DNA of 64,000 bases from Acidomonas methanolica (GTDB lineage: Bacteria; Pseudomonadota; Alphaproteobacteria; Acetobacterales; Acetobacteraceae). Both the position numbers and the translations under genes were made by a program. Below are positions 57,283 to 64,000 of the stretch, piece by piece. Numbering within the stretch: the first letter of the stretch is position 1; each line of letters opens with the position of its first letter. The stretch covers positions 1 to 64,000 of the forward strand of contig NZ_SLZN01000007.1 of NCBI RefSeq assembly GCF_004346035.1. Reading direction: 5' to 3'. The notes beneath the pieces are model-generated. The model searched no databases. It saw only the letters and a list, made by a program, of their open reading frames with translations, and was not told where the DNA came from.

Positions 57283-58794
57283 GGCGGGGCAGACGAGGCG
57301 GGACAGGACATAGGTGTCACGCCCACCCGCCTTCGCCGCGTAGAGCGCGATATCGGCCTCCCGCACCATCCCCTTGATCGGGTCGTCAGCCAACCCCTTG
57401 CCGGGCCCCTTGCCAGGATTGCCGCCGGACCAGGCGGCCGGATCGTCGATGAAGGAGGAGGCGAGCACCGCGCCGATGCTGACGGTCACGAACCGCTCCT
57501 CGCCCTCGATGCCCCAGGGCGCGCGCAACCCCGCCAGCAACACGTCGCAGAGCTGCTCCACCTCCACGACGCGGGTGAGATGCGGCACGAGGATGGCGAA
57601 CTCGTCCCCGCCGATCCGCGCCACGACCGCGTCGCGCCGGCCGATGATGGCGGCCAGCCGCGCGCAGAATTGACGCAGGAACACATCCCCCGCCGGATGG
57701 CCCAGCTCGTCGTTGATCTTCTTGAAATGGTCGATATCCACGAGCAGCAGCGCGCCGCGCCTCCCGTCGCCCATCTGCCCGGTCAGAATGGTCGAGAATC
57801 TGGCGCGGTTCATGACCCCCGTCAGCGCATCATGCGAGGCCGCATATTCCAGCCGCGCCCGCAATTGCTGCAACCGGCGCACGGCGCGCCGCCACTCGGT
57901 CACGCCATGGCCGACCGGCAGTACGACGAGGCACAGGGAGACCAGATAGAATTGCAGGATTTCCTCGCGCCAGAGCGCGTCATCGGGCGCCAGCAGCGCG
58001 GCCGGCCCATACCCCGCCGCCGACAGCGCCGCCGCGATGAGGGCGACGCCGAAGATGAGCGTGAGCGCCAGCCGGGTCCATCCGGCAAGGGCCAGAAGAA
58101 CGACGCCGGGGCAGATGAACAGGAAAAGCGGGGTGTTGCCCCAGCGGAAACTCGCGAACGCCCATGCCAGACCGACGAGCAGCAGCAGGCCGGACAGCGG
58201 ATTGAACCAGATCCGCGTCAGGATGTCGAAGGGACGGCGCACGGCGTCCATCAGCAGCGGCGTGGCCAGGACGAGCCCGAGCGCGTCACACATGACCCAT
58301 TGAACGGCATTGGCGAGCGGCAAGGCCGGGTCGCCCAGCCAGAGAACCTCGATCATCACGCCGATCGCCGCCTCCAGCACCGAGACGAGGACGGCGATCA
58401 CGGCGAAGGTGCCGAACCGCCGCGCCCGGGCGAGATTCGTCGCCGACCCGCAATACCGGCGCAGGAACACGGCCGTCATGATCGCGACGAACTGGTTGAG
58501 GATCGCCGTCAGCACGGCCTCGTCCGGCGAGAGGTTGCACAACCCGTTCAGCGCGAGATTGAGCGCGAAGCAGGAGAGCAGCACGCCGATGGCCTGCGGC
58601 AGCCTGAGGGTCAACAGCGCGACGGTCATCACCGCATTGGCGGGCCAGAAGGCCGAATATCCCTCCGAATCGGTCCAGATCAGCCGCGCTCCGGCGCAAA
58701 GCAGCGCGAAGACCGTCACGAGACTGATGGCCGTGCCGCTCCCGCGCTCGACTTCGACGGCGCGGCAGAGCCGCCAGACACGCGCCGCCCTCAC
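57277..58794 (-). CDS. MASE1-type membrane GGDEF diguanylate cyclase
   Basis: The protein (about 505 aa) has an N-terminal eight-helix MASE1-like sensor region (FWPANAVMTVALLTLRLPQA is typical) and a C-terminal GGDEF domain with DALTGVMNRARF, LVDIDHFKKINDELGHPAGD and the active site RIGGDEF. The upstream RxxD inhibitory motif is not in register (RRDAVVARIGGDEF). It should make c-di-GMP in response to an unknown signal. The start is a GTG with a weak RBS. It overlaps the fdhD end by 6 bp. Confidence 0.88.
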   Translation of the reverse strand: MRAARVWRLCRAVEVERGSGTAISLVTVFALLCAGARLIWTDSEGYSAFWPANAVMTVALLTLRLPQAIGVLLSCFALNLALNGLCNLSPDEAVLTAILNQFVAIMTAVFLRRYCGSATNLARARRFGTFAVIAVLVSVLEAAIGVMIEVLWLGDPALPLANAVQWVMCDALGLVLATPLLMDAVRRPFDILTRIWFNPLSGLLLLVGLAWAFASFRWGNTPLFLFICPGVVLLALAGWTRLALTLIFGVALIAAALSAAGYGPAALLAPDDALWREEILQFYLVSLCLVVLPVGHGVTEWRRAVRRLQQLRARLEYAASHDALTGVMNRARFSTILTGQMGDGRRGALLLVDIDHFKKINDELGHPAGDVFLRQFCARLAAIIGRRDAVVARIGGDEFAILVPHLTRVVEVEQLCDVLLAGLRAPWGIEGEERFVTVSIGAVLASSFIDDPAAWSGGNPGKGPGKGLADDPIKGMVREADIALYAAKAGGRDTYVLSRLVCPAS

Positions 58795-59071
58795 ACGTCC
58801 GCGCGATGGCCCGCGTGACGGAAAGGCGTTCCGGCCCTCCGGCCGACGCGATCCGGGCGCTCCCCTTGCCTGACCGTCACGTCCGCACCCCTCCCGTCCG
58901 GATGGCTTTCCGCATCATCCACCACACCCTGAAGCGTCCACTCTCTACAATCCACCTGCCATGAAAAACTTATCATTTCGTCAGCTTGCACGCCGCGCCC
59001 GCGTCTCGCGATTAGATTGGCGAGTCCCGCGCCATGGTCAAGCCATGTCCGCGCGCCACGACGCGACGGCA

Positions 59072-60523
59072 TCAGGCCGTCCGCCAGCCCAGCCCCACGA
59101 AGGCGACGCGACGCGCCGCGCCGTCCTCGCGGAGCACGATCACCTGCTGCTCTTCGAGATAGGCGAGTTGACGCCGCGCGCGGCCGGGCGAATGCGTGGC
59201 ATAGGCGCGCGCCAGGGCCTCGTCATCCGGGCAGGCCAGACCGTCCAGCGCCGCGCGGGCCAGGAGCAGGGCGAGACCCTGCACATCCTCCGGCAGGCGC
59301 GCCGCGATCGCCTCAGCCGCGCGCCATTCCTCACTCCCCGCGCGCTCCTCGCCGATCCCCGACCGCACCGTCGCCAGCAACATGCGGAAGCGCGTCATGT
59401 CCAGCACGTCGCGGCCCAGCCCCTCGATCCGCGCGCGAAGCTGAAAATCCTGAAACAACGTCGCCGCCGGGCGATAATCCGCACCCGGCTCCGCCGCGAC
59501 ATCGGCGATCAGCCGCCAGAGCGTCGCCGGATCGGCCTCCCCGGCGGACACGGCCTCCCGCGCGGGAGGCGGACGCTGCTCCGACGCGAAGGCGTCGAGT
59601 TGCGCCAGCAGATCGGGCGGCGGCGCGCGCCGCTCGCGGGGACGCGGCGCGAAAGTCTCGACGGGCTCCAGAATCAGGTCGCGAATCAGGTCGCGCTTTT
59701 CCTCCGCCGCCGCGGGTTCGAACGGCGTCAGTTGCGGTCCCGTCGCGTGGCTCGCCGTCTCGACCGCGCCGATCGACACCAGAAGCGGGCGGCGGCTCAG
59801 CGCGGGGCCGAGCGCCATGAACTGCCCGCGTCCGAGATCGCGGAACGCCTCCGCCGCCCGCCGCTCCATGCCCAGCAGATCGGCCGCCCGCGCCATGTCG
59901 ATGTCGAGGAACGTCCGCCCCATGAGGAAGTTGGAGGCTTCCGCCGCGACGTTCTTGGCCAGCTTGGCGAGGCGCTGGGTCGCGATGATCCCCGCCAGCC
60001 CGCGCTTGCGCCCGCGGCACATGAGATTGGTCATCGCGCCGAGCGACAGCCGCCGCGCCTCGTCCGACGTGTCGCCCCCCGCGACCGGCGCGAAAAGCTG
60101 CGCCTCGTCCACCACGACCAGCACGGGATACCAGTGCTCGCGCGGCGCCTCGAACAGGCCGTTCAGGAACGATCCCGCCGCGCGCAGCTGCTGCTCGGCA
60201 TCGACGGATTCGAGATTGAGGATCACCGAGGCGCGATGAATCCGCGCCCGCTCGCCCGCCGCGCGCAACGTCGCCTCCGTCTGCTCGGCGGCGTCGATCA
60301 CCAGATGGCCGTATTTCTCCGCGAGCGTCACGAAATCGCCCTCGGGGTCGATGATCGCCTGCTGCACGAGCGACGCCGTCTGCTCCAGCAGGCGGCGCAG
60401 GAGATGCGACTTGCCGGAGCCGGAATTGCCCTGCACCAGAAGGCGCGTGGCCAGCAGTTCGGTCAGGTCGAGCGGTACGTCCGCGCCGTCGCGGCCGCGG
60501 CCCAGGACGATGGAGACGGTCAT
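59072..60523 (-). CDS. HerA-like/DUF87 ATPase
   Basis: The protein (483 aa) is a P-loop ATPase with QGNSGSGKSH at residues 31-40, LVVVDEAQLFAP as Walker B, and GLAGIIATQRLAKLAKNVAAEASNFLMGRTFLDIDMARAADLLGM, as in HerA/DUF87 ATPases. The C-terminal third is Ala/Arg-rich with a possible winged-helix part. There is no NurA nuclease or Sir2 partner beside it. Its role (DNA processing or phage response) is open. Confidence 0.8.
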   Translation of the reverse strand: MTVSIVLGRGRDGADVPLDLTELLATRLLVQGNSGSGKSHLLRRLLEQTASLVQQAIIDPEGDFVTLAEKYGHLVIDAAEQTEATLRAAGERARIHRASVILNLESVDAEQQLRAAGSFLNGLFEAPREHWYPVLVVVDEAQLFAPVAGGDTSDEARRLSLGAMTNLMCRGRKRGLAGIIATQRLAKLAKNVAAEASNFLMGRTFLDIDMARAADLLGMERRAAEAFRDLGRGQFMALGPALSRRPLLVSIGAVETASHATGPQLTPFEPAAAEEKRDLIRDLILEPVETFAPRPRERRAPPPDLLAQLDAFASEQRPPPAREAVSAGEADPATLWRLIADVAAEPGADYRPAATLFQDFQLRARIEGLGRDVLDMTRFRMLLATVRSGIGEERAGSEEWRAAEAIAARLPEDVQGLALLLARAALDGLACPDDEALARAYATHSPGRARRQLAYLEEQQVIVLREDGAARRVAFVGLGWRTA

Positions 60524-60621
60524 GCCGCCCTCCTACAGGATCGCGGCGCGCAAGTCAGCCGGGCAAGACGGTCCGGCTTGAATTTGCGCGAAACGGGCCT
60601 GTCTGTGTGGGGGGCGGGGCG

Positions 60622-61887
60622 TCAGGGCAGGAAACGATACAGGACACACCCCTGATATCCCGCGCCCCCCGTCGAGACGCCGCCCGCGGAGGTCGAACCG
60701 GCGATCGAATAGGCGCCCCCGCCGCCCGCGCCGAATTTCGTTCCCGCCATGCCGGCATCCGCGCCACAGCGGCCACCGCCGCCCCAGGGACCATCCCCGC
60801 CATACCCGGCGAAGGTCGCGGTGCCGCACTGCCCGTCCCCGCCATAGCCGCCGGTGAGGTTCCAGATCGTCCCGCCGCTCGCCGCGCCGCCGATGCCCCC
60901 CGCCGACCCCTGGGTCGCATAGAACGCGCCCGGCACGCCGCCCGCCGCCTGAAGCAGCGTCTGCCCCTGATAGACGACCTGCGTCGTGCCGCCCGTCATC
61001 TGCTGGGCGCCCCCCGCGCCGACCGTCACCTGCAAGCCGTCAGCACCGGACGGGTTGACGGCATAGACCCCCCAGGCATCGCCGCCCGCGCCGCCGCCGG
61101 ACCCGGAAAACGAACCGCTCGTGCTCTGCGAATTCGACGCGGACCCGCCGCCTCCGCCGCCGATGGCGCGCAATTCCACCCGGCTCGCCCAGGCCGGAAT
61201 GCCGATCATCCCGCTCTGCGCCATCAGCGCCATGGGCGAGGTCGCGGCCCGCAGCAAGGTGAGCGTCGCCAGTTCCGGAATGGTCGGCCAGAAGACCTGA
61301 CCCGCCTCGGGCGTCACGCCGGCCAGAGTCGTGGCCTCCGACGGAACCGTCAGCGTATGGAGCGCCACCACCGCACCGCCCGCGGGCGCGGCGGGCGCGC
61401 TCGTCGCCGCCACGAAACTCATCGTCCCCGTGCGCCGCGTCGGCAGAGCCGCGCCGTCATTCGACACGCCCGCCAGAGTCTGGGCCGGATCGGCGGCGTT
61501 ATAGAACGGCAGCACCGTCCCGTCAGTGTCCACCTCGCCGCACAAGGCATAGATCGTGCAGGTCACGCCGGACGAGGGAATCGCGACCACCTGCGCCGCC
61601 TCGTTGAGATACTGGCAGGCGATGGCGGTCGTATCCGCCGCCAGCCCGCCTCCCGCGCCGCCGATCGCGGTCGCGTCCAGCGCGCCGGGCGCGAGAATCG
61701 AACCCGGCCCGATCGTCACCGACAGCGCCGTCGTCGAGGGGGTGCAGGCCAACCCGCTCGCCGCCATCGCCCCCTGGCCGAACAGCATCTCCGCCAGCCG
61801 TCCGACCCCCTCCTTCACATAGCGCCCGGCGCGCAAAACATCCGTATCCAGCGGAATCGACCCCGCATAGACAATCGCCCGATCCAT
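60622..61887 (-). CDS. Glycine-rich phage tail fibre-type protein
   Basis: The 421-aa protein has a DRAIVYAGSIPLDTDVL start, a middle with LACTPSTTALSVTIGPGSILAPGALDA, and a Gly-rich C terminus with many GGGG and GGAG runs (residues about 250-415). Such glycine-rich ends are common in phage tail or appendage proteins. It is the last of a leftward tail module with ATGA overlaps. The precise role is not known. Confidence 0.7.
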   Translation of the reverse strand: MDRAIVYAGSIPLDTDVLRAGRYVKEGVGRLAEMLFGQGAMAASGLACTPSTTALSVTIGPGSILAPGALDATAIGGAGGGLAADTTAIACQYLNEAAQVVAIPSSGVTCTIYALCGEVDTDGTVLPFYNAADPAQTLAGVSNDGAALPTRRTGTMSFVAATSAPAAPAGGAVVALHTLTVPSEATTLAGVTPEAGQVFWPTIPELATLTLLRAATSPMALMAQSGMIGIPAWASRVELRAIGGGGGGSASNSQSTSGSFSGSGGGAGGDAWGVYAVNPSGADGLQVTVGAGGAQQMTGGTTQVVYQGQTLLQAAGGVPGAFYATQGSAGGIGGAASGGTIWNLTGGYGGDGQCGTATFAGYGGDGPWGGGGRCGADAGMAGTKFGAGGGGAYSIAGSTSAGGVSTGGAGYQGCVLYRFLP

Positions 61888-62579
61888 CAGCCGTCACTCC
61901 TTATCCACGCCGTCACACCCGCCGCCTTCACCCGCGCCACGGCGGCGGCGACCATTTGCACGCTCGCCTCCGTGCCGGACGCCACTCCGGCCTCGATGAA
62001 GACCTGACCGCCCGTCAGGCTCCCGTACCGCAGCCCCGCCGCGCCGTAGCCATAGCCGCCCCCGGCTGCCGCCGCGTTCGCCGCGCCGAAGGCATGACAA
62101 TCCGCCGCGTTCATCGCCTCGATCACCCGCGGCGCCATCCCCGTCACGCCCTGCACCGCCGCCGACACCGCCGCCCGCGTGTTGCGCGTCGCCACCAGAC
62201 TCGCCGCGATGCGCGCGCGATAGGCGGCATCGCTCTCGCCCGCCTGACGCAGCACATCGTCGGCCCCAAAGAAATCCGCCGCCGCCATGTCGAGGAACGG
62301 CCCGCCCATCGTCGCCAGCCGCGTCTGCGCCGCGACCGCCCCGATCAGCGCCCAGAACCCCGCCAGCACGGAGCCGAACCCAAGCAGCATCGCCGCCAGG
62401 ACCGGGGCCTGCTCGGTCTGGAGATCCTGCGGCGGCGCGGGAAACCACCCGGACGGCAGAAGAACACGCAGCCGCCGCGCGAAATCCTGCGCCGAGCCGG
62501 GAACCGGCCCCGTATCCCAGAGCGGCTTGCCGTCGGACGCGTCTTCCCTGCCGAGCGCCACATCATCGAGAAGCGTCAT
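61887..62579 (-). CDS. Phage tail-module protein, unknown
   Basis: The protein (230 aa) begins MTLLDDVALGREDASDG, contains LLPSGWFPAPPQDLQTEQAPVLAAMLLGFGSVLAGFW and a DMAAADFFG segment followed by AYRARIAASLVATRNTRAAVSAAV. The pattern resembles proteins between baseplate and tail-fibre genes in Acetobacteraceae prophages. Both ends overlap neighbours by 4 nt. Confidence 0.65.
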   Translation of the reverse strand: MTLLDDVALGREDASDGKPLWDTGPVPGSAQDFARRLRVLLPSGWFPAPPQDLQTEQAPVLAAMLLGFGSVLAGFWALIGAVAAQTRLATMGGPFLDMAAADFFGADDVLRQAGESDAAYRARIAASLVATRNTRAAVSAAVQGVTGMAPRVIEAMNAADCHAFGAANAAAAGGGYGYGAAGLRYGSLTGGQVFIEAGVASGTEASVQMVAAAVARVKAAGVTAWIRSDG

Positions 62580-63814
62580 CAGCCGCCCGCCTGCGTCGCG
62601 GTGAAGAGAGGAATGCGGTAATCCTCCCCGTTCACATTGATATGCAGGAACCCGCCCCCCACGCTCGCCGGGAGCGCCGAGCCCGCCTCGGTCACGGGGG
62701 AGGTGATCTGCAACTCGCCGCCCGAGGCCGGAAAGAGGCCGAGATTGGGCGAGCCGCCCGCGCCCTCCTGCACATAGATCCCCGCCGCCTGCTGCCCCGC
62801 CCCCGCCTGCACCTGCAGGACATTGGTCGGTTCGGCGCCGATGCCGATCGAGAATACGGCATTCCCGCTCGCATTCTCGAAGGCCAGGACGGAATCGAGG
62901 AACTGGATGCGCGATCCTTCCGACGCCGTATCGACGGTCGAATAGATCATCGCCCCCGCATTGACGCCCTGGACGTTCTGCACCGTCTCCGGCGTCTGCC
63001 ACTGGATGCCGTGATTGCGCGACATGGCGATCGCCGTGCCGTATCCGCCATCCGTCCCGTCCGTGCCGTGCAGGGCGTCGGAGCCGAAAATAATGCCGGT
63101 ATTGAAGGCGTCGGGATTGTTGACGAACACGATCCCCGCCTCGGCGACCGAGGTACCCGCGCTCTGCCCGCCGCCCGCGCCGAGCTGAAGGCAATACGTT
63201 CCGCCGCCGCAATTCGGATGAAACGGCGTGGACTGGCCGGACGCCGCCCCGCCGAGATTGACCGCCTCCAGCTCCATGGCGAAGGTCGGCTGATAATTCA
63301 CCCCGGCCATGCGCCAGCCTTCGCCATAGAAGGCATAGGCCGTCGTGGTGGTGGGAGAGCTCGTGTCATCCGCGACCCCCCAGGACGCGACGCCGATCGA
63401 ACTCGGCACGAAGCCGAGCAGCGCGCTCGACGCTCTGGCGTCCGACGTGCGCGACCCGCCCAGAAACCCCGTCGAGCCGAAATTCGCCAGAGACGCGCCC
63501 TGGGCGCTTTCCATCGCCCACGGCCCGATCGAGGTCGTCGCCATGAGCGTGGAGAGCCAGTCCTCCGGCGTCACGTTCCGCGACGTATCCGCCGGATACG
63601 CCGCCGCCGCGCCGATGAAGAGCCGGTCCCCGTAGCGGCTGACCCGCGCCCCCGCATCGGCGTAGAATTCCCCGGTCGCCGGAGCGTCGGCGGGCGCGCC
63701 CGCCACCTGGCTCGTCGTCACGTTGAGCGTCTGGACCCCCGACGCATCGGCGACGACGAGAACTTCCTCTCCCGTGACCGTCGCCAGCCTGGGATAGCTG
63801 TTGAATGCCGGCAT
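62579..63814 (-). CDS. Phage tail-module protein with Ser/Thr/Gly-rich surface pattern
   Basis: The protein (411 aa) starts MPAFNSYPRLATVTGEEVLVVADASGVQTLNVTTSQVAG, a pattern common to phage tail-fibre N termini (attachment by a short beta-rich domain). The remainder is rich in G, S, T and N with no membrane segment, consistent with a beta-fibre. AGGTGAGGAAG is upstream of the ATG. Confidence 0.65.
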   Translation of the reverse strand: MPAFNSYPRLATVTGEEVLVVADASGVQTLNVTTSQVAGAPADAPATGEFYADAGARVSRYGDRLFIGAAAAYPADTSRNVTPEDWLSTLMATTSIGPWAMESAQGASLANFGSTGFLGGSRTSDARASSALLGFVPSSIGVASWGVADDTSSPTTTTAYAFYGEGWRMAGVNYQPTFAMELEAVNLGGAASGQSTPFHPNCGGGTYCLQLGAGGGQSAGTSVAEAGIVFVNNPDAFNTGIIFGSDALHGTDGTDGGYGTAIAMSRNHGIQWQTPETVQNVQGVNAGAMIYSTVDTASEGSRIQFLDSVLAFENASGNAVFSIGIGAEPTNVLQVQAGAGQQAAGIYVQEGAGGSPNLGLFPASGGELQITSPVTEAGSALPASVGGGFLHINVNGEDYRIPLFTATQAGG

Positions 63815-63829
63815 CTTGCTTCCTCACCT

Positions 63830-64000
63830 TCACGCCTGAACCACCAGAACCGAAATCGTCCCCGCGACGATCGCCTGCGTCGCAAGCGCGGGAATATCCG
63901 CCTGCGCGCCGTCGAGCCGCACATCCGTCACGGACAGCACCGGCGTCCCCGCCTCGACATAGGCGAGATAGGAAAGGCGGCTGTAGGCGTAGCCGCTTCC
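63830..64000 (-). CDS. C-terminal end of a phage tail/baseplate protein (partial)
   Basis: The last 56 codons in the window read GYAYSRLSYLAYVEAGTPVLSV and end with GTISVLVVQA before the TGA at 63830-63832. The gene starts beyond the window edge. A repeated SRLSYLAYV and VTDVRLDGAQADI pattern resembles the C terminus of baseplate J-type proteins, but that is a weak guess. Confidence 0.5.
   Translation of the reverse strand, partial: GSGYAYSRLSYLAYVEAGTPVLSVTDVRLDGAQADIPALATQAIVAGTISVLVVQA

Overview
This high-GC window most likely comes from the chromosome of an Acetobacteraceae member (acetic-acid-bacterium relative, Alphaproteobacteria). The evidence is the RecA, ATP synthase and NtrYX sequences, the ntr-hfq-hflX gene order, a hopanoid gene block (hpnABC, hpnL), tRNA-Trp-secE-nusG, and alphaproteobacteria-type flagellar genes with a CtrA-like box. 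The genus cannot be fixed from the sequence alone.

Layout. 1-0.46 kb: decayed IS4-type transposase end. 0.6-1.6 kb: recA. 1.8-6.4 kb: two divergent flagellar export and basal-body units (flgB-flgC-fliE-fliQ-fliR-flhB leftward, fliO-fliP rightward). 6.4-13.2 kb: periplasmic or metabolic genes (gamma-glutamyltransferase-like lipoprotein, DsbA/ScsC-like oxidoreductase, ribokinase, HAD phosphatase, OPT transporter) and a broken DUF488 gene. 13.4-18.4 kb: F1 ATP synthase operon atpHAGDC. 18.7-24.3 kb: tRNA-Gly, tRNA-Trp, secE-nusG, pqiABC, tRNA-Thr, tRNA-His. 24.5-28 kb: SulP transporter, GST, host-attachment-like protein, inositol-monophosphatase-like enzyme. 28.2-35.9 kb: dusB, a truncated ntrC-like gene, ntrY-ntrX, hfq, hflX. 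36-41.4 kb: hpnA-hpnB-hpnC leftward, divergent from hpnL and an arogenate/prephenate dehydrogenase. 41.5-46.4 kb: pyruvate kinase, His-rich SH3 protein, DsrE-like protein, MoeB/ThiF-like enzyme, DUF2939 and DUF3126 proteins. 46.5-51 kb: unknown protein, IclR regulator, GT2 glycosyltransferase, YggT, tRNA-Ala, a TetR/DUF5367 pair with twin operators, and a collapsed methyltransferase gene. 51-57.3 kb: kup, then a formate-transporter / FdhF-YdeP / FdhD operon. 57.3-60.5 kb: MASE1-GGDEF protein and HerA-like ATPase. 60.6-64 kb: the end of a phage tail module that continues past the window.

Most notable signals: (1) a perfect 16-bp parS (ParB-binding) sequence inside the 3' end of fdhD, suggesting the window is close to the chromosome origin; (2) two copies of a MITE-like palindromic element that each begin at the base after a TGA stop codon (hpnC, pyk), with a compensatory base-pair change in an internal stem and a 72-bp nested insert in one copy; (3) a dispersed T-rich hairpin family of about five copies, often downstream of genes; (4) a reduced ntr locus without ntrB and with an ntrC relic lacking the receiver and GAFTGA; (5) a G9 tract in the 5' coding part of hfq. 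I did not find a clearly new multi-gene defence or biosynthetic system; the repeat element at gene ends is the best candidate for something undescribed.
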